From NCBI GenBank assembly GCA_025054835.1, contig JANWZQ010000140.1:1-49738 (forward strand): a DNA stretch of 49,738 bases, read 5' to 3'. Under the pieces are notes generated by a model. It did no database searches. It was not told where the DNA came from and saw only the letters and a program-made list of their open reading frames with translations. This DNA is from Chthonomonadaceae bacterium. Its GTDB lineage: Bacteria; Armatimonadota; Chthonomonadetes; Chthonomonadales; Chthonomonadaceae. Positions 25,276 through 35,077 of this stretch are shown piece after piece; within the stretch, counting starts at the first letter, position 1, and every line of letters starts with the position of its first letter. The position numbers were made by a program, and so were the translations under genes.

Positions 25276-27621
25276 GTGGTCGAGCCGGAAGTCTATCGTG
25301 AGATGGGATTGAATGATGCCGAGTACGCACAGATCCTCGGCATCCTCGGGCGAGAACCGACCCTCACCGAACTTGGCATGTTTGCGGTGATGTGGTCGGA
25401 ACACTGCGGCTACAAGTACTCCCGGCCGGTACTCTCCCTGTTCCGAACCTACAGAGAGGCCCGGGATAAGGGCTTGCTGGAAAACGCCGGTGTGGTGCCT
25501 CTGGACGAACGACTCGGCATCGTTTTCAAGATTGAGTCCCACAATCATCCCTCCGCGGTAGAGCCCTTTCAGGGTGCTGCTACCGGGGTCGGTGGGATCC
25601 TGCGAGACGTCTTCACCATGGGCGCTCGTCCCATTGCCAGTCTCAATTCCCTGCGCTTCGGCCCGTTGGAAGAGCCCCGCAATCGCTACCTCTTCGAGCA
25701 TGTTGTCGCCGGGATCGCACACTACGGCAACTGCGTTGGCGTGCCAACCGTTGCCGGGGAGATCTATTTTCACCCCTGTTACAGTGGCAACCCGCTGGTC
25801 AATGCCATGGCTGTCGGCGTGGTGGAGCGCGATCGGATCGCCAGCGCCGCTGCACGCGGGGTGGGTAATCCCGTCCTCTACGTGGGGAGCGCCACTGGCA
25901 AGGACGGCATCCACGGCGCAACGTTCGCCAGCGCCGAACTGGACGAGAACAGCGAGAGCAAGCGCCCCAACGTACAGATGGGTGATCCCTTTCTGGAAAA
26001 GTTGCTCATTGAAGCTACCCTCGAGGCGCTGGCAACGGGACACGTGATTGGCATTCAGGACATGGGCGCGGCCGGCCTCACCTGCTCCACCTGCGAAACG
26101 GCTTCCAAAGCAGGTACGGGCATCGAGATCGATGTGCGGCGCGTGCCCCTGCGTGAGCCGGATATGACCCCCTATGAGATCATGCTGTCCGAGTCGCAGG
26201 AACGGATGCTCTGCATCCTGCGGCGCGGAACCGAACAGGCCGTGATGGAGATCTTCCGCAAATGGGGCCTCAACGCAGCCGTTATCGGGCAGGTCACCGA
26301 CGACGGCATGGTGCGCGTCCGGGACAACGGGGTGGTGGTCGCCGAAGTGCCCGCGCGCGCCCTCACGGAAGAGTGCCCGACCTACTATCTGGAAACGCAG
26401 GAACCAGAATACATCCGTCAGCTCCAGTCCGTGGACGTTCTTGCAATCGCCGGTCAGGACGTTACGACCAGCACGGATGTGCTCGCACCCATCCTCGCAG
26501 ATCTTCCCGAAGGGCGGGAATTCCAGCCTGTACACCCCCATGACGCCACGTTGCTGCGTCTGCTCGATACCCCCTCCATTGCCAGCAAGGAATGGGCCAC
26601 CGAACAGTACGATAGCATGGTGCAAGCGCAGACCGTCGCCCTGAACGGCGCGGACGCGGCCGTCCTCCGGATCCACGGCACGTCGAAAGGGATCGCGTTG
26701 AAGATCGATGGCAACGGCCGTTATGGCTACCTCGATCCCTACGTCGGCGGTCAGATCGCTGTTGCAGAGGCTGCGCGCAACGTCGCCTGCGTGGGCGCGC
26801 GCCCCGTCGCCCTCACGGACAACCTCAACTTCGCCAATCCGCAGAAGCCGGATAACTTCTATCAGTTCCGGCGCAGTGTGGAAGGTATCGCGCATGCGGC
26901 CGAAGTGCTGGAAACACCCGTTGTCTCCGGCAACGTTTCCTTCTACAACGAGACACCTGAGGGCCCGATCTTTCCCACCCCCACGATCGGCATGCTGGGC
27001 ATCCTCGACGACGTTAACCGCCGCTGTCAGGCAGGCTTTCGCCCTGACGGCGAGGGAGACCTGATCGTACTGCTGAGCGCCTACGAAGACCCGACCGGAG
27101 GCCTGGGAGGCAGCGAATACCTCGCACTGGTACACCACACCGAGGCGGGGCCCCCCCCTCGTATTGATGTCGCGGGCGAGAAGCGCCTGCAGCAGCTCCT
27201 GCTGCAAAGCATTCAGGATGGTCTGTTTGCCAGTTGCCACGACGTATCCGATGGTGGTCTGGCCGTCTGTCTGGCCGAGTCAGCCATCTGGAGTGATACC
27301 GGTGCCGCAGTCCTGCTGAATCCGAACGATTTTCCCGCCAGCCTGCCCGTGCCCGCACTCCTGTTCGGTGAGGCGCAGGGGCGCGTGGTCGTCACACTCC
27401 GCACTGAGAAGCAATTCGCGACGCTCCGAACCCGGGCACAACAGCAGAACATTCGTGCGCTCTGGATTGGCACCGTCGGGGGCACCAGCCTGCGCATTGC
27501 ACTCGGACCGACCACCCTGCTCGACCTGCCGGTCTCCCTGATAGCTGGCGTGTACCGGAACGCCCTGCCACGGCGTATGCATGCTCCATCTCCTCAGAAT
27601 CGGACCGGGGAAACGCCATGA
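25276..27621 (+). CDS. purL: Phosphoribosylformylglycinamidine synthase subunit PurL
   Basis: A 781-residue small-type PurL, which makes formylglycinamidine ribonucleotide from FGAR and ATP using ammonia from PurQ with help of PurS. Signature segments are MWSEHCGYKYSRPVL, FKIESHNHPSAVEPFQGAAT, GGILRDVFTMGARPIA, IQDMGAAGLTCSTCE and SCHDVSDGGLAVCLAE. The two-fold repeated AIRS-like halves are complete. purQ and purS are not in the window. The GTG start follows AGAGG by six bases. Expression must pass the terminator-like hairpin upstream, which suggests attenuation. purF follows 101 bases later on the same strand, the usual order in many bacteria. Confidence 0.98.
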   Translation: MVEPEVYREMGLNDAEYAQILGILGREPTLTELGMFAVMWSEHCGYKYSRPVLSLFRTYREARDKGLLENAGVVPLDERLGIVFKIESHNHPSAVEPFQGAATGVGGILRDVFTMGARPIASLNSLRFGPLEEPRNRYLFEHVVAGIAHYGNCVGVPTVAGEIYFHPCYSGNPLVNAMAVGVVERDRIASAAARGVGNPVLYVGSATGKDGIHGATFASAELDENSESKRPNVQMGDPFLEKLLIEATLEALATGHVIGIQDMGAAGLTCSTCETASKAGTGIEIDVRRVPLREPDMTPYEIMLSESQERMLCILRRGTEQAVMEIFRKWGLNAAVIGQVTDDGMVRVRDNGVVVAEVPARALTEECPTYYLETQEPEYIRQLQSVDVLAIAGQDVTTSTDVLAPILADLPEGREFQPVHPHDATLLRLLDTPSIASKEWATEQYDSMVQAQTVALNGADAAVLRIHGTSKGIALKIDGNGRYGYLDPYVGGQIAVAEAARNVACVGARPVALTDNLNFANPQKPDNFYQFRRSVEGIAHAAEVLETPVVSGNVSFYNETPEGPIFPTPTIGMLGILDDVNRRCQAGFRPDGEGDLIVLLSAYEDPTGGLGGSEYLALVHHTEAGPPPRIDVAGEKRLQQLLLQSIQDGLFASCHDVSDGGLAVCLAESAIWSDTGAAVLLNPNDFPASLPVPALLFGEAQGRVVVTLRTEKQFATLRTRAQQQNIRALWIGTVGGTSLRIALGPTTLLDLPVSLIAGVYRNALPRRMHAPSPQNRTGETP

Positions 27622-27722
27622 GTGCGCTCTCTTTCGAGCAATCGCCGGTTCGATGCCTCCCCGGCAAGCAACTTTCGTGCACCCCGTATCGTACAGGAAC
27701 CGGGTAGAGGAGCCTCCGTATC

Positions 27723-29264
27723 ATGGCCACTGTCACCTGCGCGCAGGCGCACCCAGAAGCTCTCCAGACGCTCTGCCACACGGATCCTTTCCCGGATCAC
27801 GATCATCCTGCAGAAGAGTGTGGCATCTTCGGCATCTTTGCCCCCGGCGAGGAAGTCGCCCGCATCTGCTTCTTCGGACTGTTCGCCCTGCAACACCGTG
27901 GACAGGAGAGCGCTGGCATCGCGGTCTCCAACGGGAAGCACCTGCGCGTGCACAAAGATATGGGGCTGGTCACCCAGGTGTTCGATGAGCAGGTAATCCA
28001 GGACCTGCAGGGCATCAGCGCGATCGGACACACGCGCTACTCCACCACCGGATCCAGCGTGGTGTGCAACGCGCAACCCCTCACCAGCGCGTCCCCTATG
28101 GGCCCCATCGCCATCGCGCACAACGGCAACCTGATCAACACCGCACACCTCCGCGCCGAACTGAGCGCCGCCGGATGCACCTTCGAGACCACCAACGACA
28201 GCGAAGTAATCGCGCAGATGCTGGCCCGACACCACCACGGATGCATCGAAGAAGCGGTCCGGGAGACCATGCAACGCCTGCAGGGCGCCTACTCACTGGT
28301 CATTCTGACCCCGGACAAGCTGATCGGCGTGCGTGACCCCTACGGCATCCGCCCTCTCTGCCTGGGGCGCATCAACGGCAACCACTATGTCCTCGCCTCG
28401 GAGTCCTGCGCCCTGACGCCGGTTGGCGCCCGATTCCTGCGCGAGGTCGAGCCCGGCGAGATGATCATCATCGATCGGAACGGCCAGCGCGAGGCGCAGG
28501 CACTCCCTACCCGTCGCCATGCTACCTGCCTGCTGGAATTCATCTACTTCGCTCGCCCGGACACCATGCTCTACAACCGATCCCTGCATCAGGCGCGCCG
28601 GCGTATGGGGCACGAGCTGGCCCGGGAGCACCCCGCTCCGGGAGCGCATGTGGTGATCCCGGTGCCGGATACCGGCGTACCGGCAGCTATCGGCTACGCA
28701 GAAGCCTCCCGCATTCCCTACGGCGAAGGCATCATCAAAAACCGTTATATCCAGCGCACTTTCATCCAGCCCAGCCAGCGCATGCGTGATCTGGGCGCGC
28801 GCATGAAGTACTCTCCGCTGAAGGAGGCACTGGCCGGCAAGAAAGTGGTCGTCGTGGACGACTCCATCGTCCGGGGTACTACTACCGGGAAACTGGTCCG
28901 GATGCTCTTCGACGCCGGCGCGCAGGAAGTCCATGTCCGCATCACCGCGCCGCCGGTCAAACACCCCTGCTATTACGGCATCGATATGGCCAATCAGGAC
29001 GAACTGGTCGCCGCCCGGCATTCCGTGGAAGAGATCCGACGCATGATTGGCGCTACCTCGCTGGGATACCTCTCCCTCGCCGGTGTGGTGCGCGCGGTCG
29101 GCATGCACAAAGACCACTTCTGCCGTGCCTGCTTCGACGGCCGATACCCGATCCCCATCCCCCCCGACGTCCGGGTGACGAAGCTCATGCTGGAGCGCCA
29201 GCGCCACAGTAACCCCCACACCACCGAGGGAGGGCCGGACGACGGTTCTCCGGAGGAAGCCTGA
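27723..29264 (+). CDS. purF: Amidophosphoribosyltransferase
   Basis: A 513-residue PurF, the first committed enzyme of purine synthesis (PRPP plus glutamine to phosphoribosylamine). A 32-residue propeptide precedes the catalytic Cys33 (AEECGIFGIFAPG), so self-cleavage is expected. The N-terminal glutaminase domain shows LQHRGQESAGIAV and the PRPP loop is VVVVDDSIVRGTTTGKL. Four cysteines (HATCLLEF, KHPCYYGID, DHFCRACFDG) match the [4Fe-4S] ligands of the Bacillus subtilis-type enzyme, so this is the oxygen-sensitive form. AGGAG lies ten bases before the ATG. It follows purL and precedes a GNAT gene. Confidence 0.98.
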   Translation: MATVTCAQAHPEALQTLCHTDPFPDHDHPAEECGIFGIFAPGEEVARICFFGLFALQHRGQESAGIAVSNGKHLRVHKDMGLVTQVFDEQVIQDLQGISAIGHTRYSTTGSSVVCNAQPLTSASPMGPIAIAHNGNLINTAHLRAELSAAGCTFETTNDSEVIAQMLARHHHGCIEEAVRETMQRLQGAYSLVILTPDKLIGVRDPYGIRPLCLGRINGNHYVLASESCALTPVGARFLREVEPGEMIIIDRNGQREAQALPTRRHATCLLEFIYFARPDTMLYNRSLHQARRRMGHELAREHPAPGAHVVIPVPDTGVPAAIGYAEASRIPYGEGIIKNRYIQRTFIQPSQRMRDLGARMKYSPLKEALAGKKVVVVDDSIVRGTTTGKLVRMLFDAGAQEVHVRITAPPVKHPCYYGIDMANQDELVAARHSVEEIRRMIGATSLGYLSLAGVVRAVGMHKDHFCRACFDGRYPIPIPPDVRVTKLMLERQRHSNPHTTEGGPDDGSPEEA

Positions 29265-29361
29265 TCCACAGCATGTTGTACTCCGAATACCACATCCAGT
29301 TGCTATCTGCTCACAGGAACGCGCAAGGAGTTTCTCCACACGCCGGCGAATACGCAGTATT

Positions 29362-30222
29362 ATGAACGCGTCAGCTTCACCTCCGGGACGCTCTGCAGAC
29401 CGGATCGTGCGGCCGCTAACGCCTGAGGATCTGCCCGCATTCCAGGCGCTCTGTACCCGGGACCCACTCCGTTTCCTGCCCGTACGATTGAACATCGAAC
29501 GTGACGGACTGGACAGCCCGGACATCCGATGCTGGGGCGCATTCGCACCGGAAAGCGCAACCCTGCAGGGTGTCCTGATCCGATTCGGTAACACCCTGAT
29601 GGCCACTGACATCGACGGGTCCTGTGGTGCTGCCTTTGCATCCGTTGTGGACAACGAGTTCGGTCTTGCAGGCATACGGGGTACGCTGGAAGTTGTGAAG
29701 GCCTTGCAGAACGCGGTGCGGGCCTATGCGCCCTCCGGAATGGAAATCAGCCACTACTTGCGCCTTTCCCATCCGCCCCGTTGCGCCCCCGCACGGCTCT
29801 CCCGGGCACGTCGGGCACACCTGGCGGACCTCGACCGGCTCGCTGCGCTCTACGCACAGGCGGGCGAGATGTACCGGAACCGCGCCAATGTGGAGGCCAA
29901 GTTGCGTTCCGAGCGCGTCTTCGTTGTGGAAGAGCCCGCGTCCCTCCTCCGCCCGGCACGCATCGTATCCTGCGCACTGACCAACATCGAGGGACGGGAT
30001 GCCGGGATCATCGGCGGTGTCTTCACCCTGCCAGAAGCCCGGGGAAAAGGCTACGCGGGAGCGTGCACCGCGGCGCTCGCGCTGGACCTGCAACGCGACG
30101 GGAAACTGCCCTGCCTGTTCTACGAGAACCCCATTGCCGGTGTGGTCTACCGTCACCTGGGCTTCGAGGAAATCGGACAATGGGGCCTGCTGTACCTGAC
30201 CCCGCGCCGACGATTTGCCTAG
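29362..30222 (+). CDS. GNAT-family N-acetyltransferase (DUF4081-like N-terminus)
   Basis: A 286-residue protein. The C-terminal half is a GNAT fold: acetyl-CoA-binding motif A is VFTLPEARGKGYAGACTAAL (about residue 216) and the final strand YENPIAGVVYRHLGFEEIGQ is typical of amino-acid-side acetyltransferases. The N-terminal half (RIVRPLTPEDLPAFQALC, then RDPLRFLPVRLNIE) resembles the DUF4081 domain often fused to GNAT proteins. Substrate unknown. The ATG at 29362 has no near SD site and there is no other in-frame start nearby, so the start is moderately sure. Its stop shares a CTAG with the convergent MFS gene. Confidence 0.85.
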   Translation: MNASASPPGRSADRIVRPLTPEDLPAFQALCTRDPLRFLPVRLNIERDGLDSPDIRCWGAFAPESATLQGVLIRFGNTLMATDIDGSCGAAFASVVDNEFGLAGIRGTLEVVKALQNAVRAYAPSGMEISHYLRLSHPPRCAPARLSRARRAHLADLDRLAALYAQAGEMYRNRANVEAKLRSERVFVVEEPASLLRPARIVSCALTNIEGRDAGIIGGVFTLPEARGKGYAGACTAALALDLQRDGKLPCLFYENPIAGVVYRHLGFEEIGQWGLLYLTPRRRFA

Positions 30223-31523
30223 GCATCGACCGGCACGGCGGCACCATTCGGAGCTCTCTCGGCACGCAACGTATCGGCCGGGGCAAAACGCAACGCCGCC
30301 AGCCCTAGCAGCAAGGCCACCCCCACATAGATTGTCGCGGTCGCTGAAATCGCCTGGCTCAGAGTAGCTCCCCGGTGTGCCGCGTAGCCAATCAGATAGG
30401 CTCCCGCGGCGCCGCCGAGCCACCCGATCATGTTCATCAACCCCACTGCGGCGCCACGCCGTGAGGCCGGTACCACATCATAGAGCGACGCCCAGATGTT
30501 GGCGTCATACAATCCCTTGCAGAGCCCGAAACCCGTCATCGCACCTACCAGCATCCACAGATCCTGCGTCTGCCCGCAGACGAAGATGAACGGCGCGCCA
30601 ACCAGCGTGCCCAGCGCCTGCGACAGCATCCGACCTCCAGCATGCCTGCGACGCCACACATCTGCCAGCGCCCCCCCGGCAGCAGCACCGGCCATACTCG
30701 CCGTCTGGATGAAGAAAGTCGCGCCAAACCCGGCAGAAGCGAGATCCAGACGGAACTGTTCCCGCAGAAACGTGGGCATCCAGGTCAGAAACACCATGGC
30801 GATGCCATTCGCGCCGAAGAAAGCCAGGATCAACAACAGAGCGCTGGGCGTACGAAACAGCTCCCGGAGAAAGCGCTTCATCGGCATCGGCGCGACCATT
30901 CGTTCCCTGCTCTGACGGACCGATTGCCGTACTGGCTCGCGCAACCACCGGGCCAGCACCAGACCGAGCACGATCCCGGCCACAGCCAGTAGCACAAATG
31001 GCAATCGCCAATCGTACCGCGCGGCCAACCACCCGGCCAGAACGCTTCCCCCTATCGTGCCCGCGTACACACTGGTCTGATGCAGGCTCATCGCACGGGA
31101 CCGCGTCCGCGCGTCATGATAGTCGCTCAGAAACGACATGGAGGCCGGAAAGTAAAAGGTCTCTCCAAGGCCCTCCGCGCCGCGCACCAGCACAAAGTGC
31201 CAGACTTTCGAGCAGAGCGCGGTGAATCCCGTGATCAGGCTCCACACGTACAGCCCGCCCAGGATCAACACCTTGCGTGAGACACGATCCCCTACCTGTC
31301 CTGCCAGAGGGGCCGTTAGCGCGTAGACCACTGTGAACGCTGCGCCGATCCGGCCCAGCTCTTCCGGAGTGAAGCCAAACTCCTCTCTCAGAACGGGGAA
31401 CACCGCGAAAATCGCCTGCCGGTCAGCATAGTTGAAGAAGCAGATGAACCAGAGCATGCCGACCACGGCCCACCGATAGCGCGCCCCCATCTGCTCCGGT
31501 GGCACGGGTTCCCGGGGGTTCAT
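30219..31523 (-). CDS. MFS transporter (hexuronate/anion:cation symporter-like)
   Basis: A 434-residue inner-membrane transporter with about 12 hydrophobic segments. The first helix is WAVVGMLWFICFFNYADRQA, followed by the loop 2-3 signature GQVGDRVSRK, typical of the major facilitator superfamily. FNYADR and the later WMPTFLREQF resemble the anion:cation symporter (hexuronate/glucarate) group, so sugar-acid or sugar uptake is likely. The ATG overlaps the sialidase stop by four bases. It is the last gene of a four-gene minus-strand group (kinase, dehydrogenase, sialidase, transporter), consistent with import of a glycan-derived sugar. Confidence 0.9.
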   Translation of the reverse strand: MNPREPVPPEQMGARYRWAVVGMLWFICFFNYADRQAIFAVFPVLREEFGFTPEELGRIGAAFTVVYALTAPLAGQVGDRVSRKVLILGGLYVWSLITGFTALCSKVWHFVLVRGAEGLGETFYFPASMSFLSDYHDARTRSRAMSLHQTSVYAGTIGGSVLAGWLAARYDWRLPFVLLAVAGIVLGLVLARWLREPVRQSVRQSRERMVAPMPMKRFLRELFRTPSALLLILAFFGANGIAMVFLTWMPTFLREQFRLDLASAGFGATFFIQTASMAGAAAGGALADVWRRRHAGGRMLSQALGTLVGAPFIFVCGQTQDLWMLVGAMTGFGLCKGLYDANIWASLYDVVPASRRGAAVGLMNMIGWLGGAAGAYLIGYAAHRGATLSQAISATATIYVGVALLLGLAALRFAPADTLRAERAPNGAAVPVDA

Positions 31524-32770
31524 CGCGCCTCCGCCCGGCTTAACACCCAGGCCTCGTTGAACACAGCATACCGGATCGACTCCCCGCTACCGTACCGCGC
31601 CGCCTCGACGCGGTTGAGCGTGATACTGTAAGTGAGATGGATCAACCCGTCCCGGGACTGGATAATAGAGGGATAATGATATCTCCCGGCACCCTCCCCG
31701 GGCGCATCCCGCTCAATGTAGGTGACACGCGGCCACGTACGTCCCTCGTCCTCGGAGATAGAAAGAGCCAGCTGATGCCGCCCACGCTCCGTGTTGTTGT
31801 TCACCAGCAACCACCGTCCACTCTGCAACACGATGACCTCCAGGCCCGAACCCGGATCCGGTAGATCGGTGTCCCGACAGGAGCTCCAGGTGAGCCCACC
31901 ATCCGTGGACTCGCTGACCATCACCCGCTGGGGCGGCGGGCCGTTATCCCGGAAGTAGGCCACCAGCGTCCCGTCCCTGCGACGGGCAATACTGGGCTGC
32001 ACGTTGCCGGCTCCAACAATCGGTGCACTGGTCCGCCACGTCTGACCCCAGTCATCCGTGAGGGCCATCATAGAAAAGTTGAAGCCATCCGAATAGAGAG
32101 GCACGATGAGCCGCTTCCCATCCAGAATGAACGGATGGGCCCGGGGCATCCACCCCAGCCGGACACTGAGCCGATCTGCAGCCATCTGCAGGATACGATC
32201 ACGCTCTTTCTGCAACTGCTCCCGGCCAGCAGGATCTGCTCGCTGCAAATAGGGCCCCCACTGCACGTCCAGATCCCGCTGCACAGTCTCCAGAAACTCT
32301 GGCCCCGGCTTCAAATGCACGATGGTATCCTGCTCCCACCGGGGCGGGCCGTTACGGCGCTGATAGTCCCGGCTCACCTTCACCTTGAGCAATGCGCTCT
32401 CCCAGGTATTGGCCAGAATCAATGGCCAGAAGAGCCAGAGGCGCTGTTGCGGGTCAATGATCATACAGGAATTACAATCCGGAAAACCGGGGGTGTCCGC
32501 CAGAATAAACGGTTCAGACCACTTCCGCGTCCTGTGCCGACGACGCGCCCCGTAAATCGCCACATCATCCGCGCGTCGCTCCCCCGATCCCCGGTACCAG
32601 CTCACCAGCAGATCCCCGTTCGGACACTCCACGATACAACTGCCATGATTGTGAAGCGCCATCGGAGGAAACAGCAACTCGCTGCGAAACAGAGGTTGCT
32701 GTCCCTGCGTGGGGACAGCACATAGCAACAGGAGGACAGACAGTCCCCACAGCACCCATATAAAGGTCAT
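31520..32770 (-). CDS. Secreted sialidase-family protein (BNR/Asp-box)
   Basis: A 416-residue six-bladed beta-propeller protein. A signal peptide covers about residues 1-22 (FIWVLWGLSVLLLLCAVP). At least three Asp-box motifs (S-x-D-x-G-x-T-W) are visible: STDGGLTW, TDDWGQTW and SEDEGRTW. Sialidases cut terminal sialic acids from glycans, but many environmental BNR proteins of this form act on other sugars or have no shown activity, so I do not name a substrate. The ATG at 32770 gives the signal peptide; AGGAAA lies about 11 bases upstream. It sits between the Gfo/Idh gene (40 bases) and the MFS transporter (overlap of four bases), so the group is probably one transcript. Confidence 0.85.
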   Translation of the reverse strand: MTFIWVLWGLSVLLLLCAVPTQGQQPLFRSELLFPPMALHNHGSCIVECPNGDLLVSWYRGSGERRADDVAIYGARRRHRTRKWSEPFILADTPGFPDCNSCMIIDPQQRLWLFWPLILANTWESALLKVKVSRDYQRRNGPPRWEQDTIVHLKPGPEFLETVQRDLDVQWGPYLQRADPAGREQLQKERDRILQMAADRLSVRLGWMPRAHPFILDGKRLIVPLYSDGFNFSMMALTDDWGQTWRTSAPIVGAGNVQPSIARRRDGTLVAYFRDNGPPPQRVMVSESTDGGLTWSSCRDTDLPDPGSGLEVIVLQSGRWLLVNNNTERGRHQLALSISEDEGRTWPRVTYIERDAPGEGAGRYHYPSIIQSRDGLIHLTYSITLNRVEAARYGSGESIRYAVFNEAWVLSRAEAR

Positions 32771-32810
32771 TCTCAGCAGTTTCCTGGAAGTGTTATGGTT
32801 CGCCCGGATC

Positions 32811-33938
32811 TCAAACATCCAGCGCATCTCCCGGCAGGCCGAGGGGCAACGGGGCCGGCCTCTGGCAGGTACTGTACATCCGGTAGAGCGTGCCGGAATC
32901 AGAGGCATCATGGAACCCGTGCATGGCCTCCAGAACGTGATAGGCCATATCACCGCTGGCCCGGTGCGGGCGTCCGCTCTGAATGGCATAGGCCATATCA
33001 GCCACACCGATCCCCCGGGTGTTCTCGGCAAATCCATGCGTCAACGGCATCACGCTCCACTCCGAAGCGCCGGCGCGACGCACCCGAACCGGGCCACCAA
33101 AACCATTGGGATCCGGCACATCCAGCGTGCCCTCCGTGCCGTAGATCTCGATGCGTGGCAGATTGGCGTGCCACACATCGAAACTGGTCAGAATGGTGCC
33201 AATGGCGCCCCCGGCAAAGTGCATGATCCCGGCCACATGCGTGGGTACCTCCACACGGATCCGCGTGCCGTATCTGGGCGCACTGGTGATGGTACGCTCC
33301 GGGAATGTAATCCGCGTGGCTCCCGTCACACTCTGGATCGGACCGATCAGCGCAACGAGCGCAGTGAGATAATACGGCCCCATATCGAACATCGGCCCCC
33401 CGCCCACCTTGTAGTAGAACTCCGGGTCTGGATGCCAGGACTCGTGTCCGTGACAGGTCATAAACGCGGTCGCTCCAACGGGCTCACCGATCCACCCGTC
33501 ATCAATGAGCTTGCGACACGTCTGCAGGCCGCCCCCGAGAAACGTGTCCGGGGCGCCCCCCACACGCAAGCCCCTCTGCGCGGCCACCTGCACCAGGCGC
33601 TGCCCCTGCTCCCGGGTGATGGACAACGGTTTCTCCACGTAGACATGTTTGCCGGCCTCCAGCGCAGCCAGACAGACGTCGTAGTGCGCGTTGGGAGTGG
33701 TCAGATTGACCACAATCTCAACCTCCGGATCTCCCAGCAAGGCCTCCGGCGTACAGGCTCGGGGTACCCCATGCTCCTGCGCCTTCGCCTGCGCGCGTCC
33801 CATGTCCAGATCCGCACAGGCTACAATGTCCAGAATGGGAAACGTCTTCCCTGCTTTGAAGTAGATACCGCTGATATTGCCGCACCCAACAATCCCGACT
33901 TTCATCGGCCGGATGCCTTCAGGCAGTGAGGGTCTCAT
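32811..33938 (-). CDS. Gfo/Idh/MocA-family oxidoreductase
   Basis: A 375-residue NAD(P)-dependent sugar dehydrogenase. The N-terminal Rossmann motif is [14 protein letters not shown], followed by HVYVEKPLS, the conserved Lys-Pro of the family. The C-terminal half is the usual alpha/beta substrate domain ([20 protein letters not shown] with the active-site Asp-x-G-x-x segment). Members oxidise, reduce or epimerise sugars and sugar acids. Starts at 33938 (AGGAG ten bases away) and 33905 (MKVGIVG) are both possible; I kept the longer. The PfkB kinase gene ends 78 bases upstream on the same strand. Confidence 0.92.
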   Translation of the reverse strand: MRPSLPEGIRPMKVGIVGCGNISGIYFKAGKTFPILDIVACADLDMGRAQAKAQEHGVPRACTPEALLGDPEVEIVVNLTTPNAHYDVCLAALEAGKHVYVEKPLSITREQGQRLVQVAAQRGLRVGGAPDTFLGGGLQTCRKLIDDGWIGEPVGATAFMTCHGHESWHPDPEFYYKVGGGPMFDMGPYYLTALVALIGPIQSVTGATRITFPERTITSAPRYGTRIRVEVPTHVAGIMHFAGGAIGTILTSFDVWHANLPRIEIYGTEGTLDVPDPNGFGGPVRVRRAGASEWSVMPLTHGFAENTRGIGVADMAYAIQSGRPHRASGDMAYHVLEAMHGFHDASDSGTLYRMYSTCQRPAPLPLGLPGDALDV

Positions 33939-34016
33939 CTTGCGGATGCTCCTGTAAGATTTTGCGGAGTAAAATGAGGGTTTCCGGAAGAGCCATCGGG
34001 AGAGTGCCCGGCCCCG

Positions 34017-34868
34017 TCAGGCCGTTGCACCGGCATGGGTGCAGACCTGCGCCGCCCGCCGATTGGCCTCTTCGTTGATCACGTCCAGCGGATGCCCCTG
34101 CAACACTCCCGCCACGAGCACAGCAGTGAACGCATCGCCGGCCCCAACGGTGTCCACCACCGGTACGGGATAGCCGGGGTGATCCGAGGTCTGATCCGCG
34201 GTGAGCAACAGGCTCCCACGTGCCCCGCGCGTAAGCGCAATCAAACGCAACGAAAACCGGACCAGCAGGGCTTTCAGCAGGTCCTCACCGGTCTCCTCCA
34301 TGCTGAGCACACTGGCGATCACAGGCAGCTCCTCATGATTGAGCTTGAGAACCTGCGCCGCCTCCAGCGAGGCACGCAACAGATCCCGATCGTAGTACGA
34401 CTGCCGCAGATTGACATCGCACACGCGCAGACAATGCACAGGGACACTGGCCAGAAAGCGCTGGATCGTCCCACGAGAAACCGGATGGCGCTGCCCGAGC
34501 GTCCCGAAGCAAACAGCACAGGTCTGCGCCGCCAGCGCTTCCAGCTCCGTCTGCCACACAATGTGATCCCACGCGACATTCTCATGGATCACATATTGCG
34601 GCACCCCCGACGCGTCCAGAGTGACAGACACCGTACCCGTCGGCAGATCCGCCACCGTCTGCAGGTAACGCGTGTCGATGCCCCAGTCAGCCAGCCGCTG
34701 CCGGATCGCATCCCCCGGCTCATCCGCGCCCACGGCGCTCACCACCACCGACGGAAGCCCCAGCGCATGCACATGCCAGGCAAAGTTCGCCGGCGCACCC
34801 CCCAGCTGACGCCCTGCAGGCAACAGGTCCCACAGAACCTCACCAAGCCCCACAACGTATTGCGTCAT
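34017..34868 (-). CDS. PfkB-family carbohydrate kinase (fructokinase-like)
   Basis: A 283-residue ribokinase-fold kinase. The N-terminus GLGEVLWDLLPAGRQLGGAP, continuing into ANFAWHVHALG, is the classic fructokinase-type substrate motif, and VDTVGAGDAFTAVLVAG carries the catalytic Asp and anion hole. It probably phosphorylates a hexose taken in by the neighbouring MFS transporter. It is the first gene of the minus-strand group ending with the transporter. The SD site is weak (GGGGC). A 209-base divergent region separates it from the sulfatase gene, and I found no clear promoter there. Confidence 0.85.
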   Translation of the reverse strand: MTQYVVGLGEVLWDLLPAGRQLGGAPANFAWHVHALGLPSVVVSAVGADEPGDAIRQRLADWGIDTRYLQTVADLPTGTVSVTLDASGVPQYVIHENVAWDHIVWQTELEALAAQTCAVCFGTLGQRHPVSRGTIQRFLASVPVHCLRVCDVNLRQSYYDRDLLRASLEAAQVLKLNHEELPVIASVLSMEETGEDLLKALLVRFSLRLIALTRGARGSLLLTADQTSDHPGYPVPVVDTVGAGDAFTAVLVAGVLQGHPLDVINEEANRRAAQVCTHAGATA

Positions 34869-35077
34869 CGCGCCCCAGCGCCCCCTTGCACCACAACCGT
34901 TGCTCCTTCAATTCCCTGCGGGAGGTTCGCGATCGCAGGCCCCTTTTCCTCTCACAACCCGGCATGCAACGCACAGGCTGATGCCCCTCTCCATCACCTC
35001 GATCGTGCCATGCCATGCAGGAGGCAGGTACCAGCATGTCGAAATTCCCGGAAGCATCGTCGCAGGAAGAATATCCC

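Noticed and set aside
25255-27240. 661-codon open frame antisense to purL
   Set aside because: It lies opposite a certain PurL gene; such mirror frames are common in GC-rich coding DNA, and the product has no coherent domain pattern.
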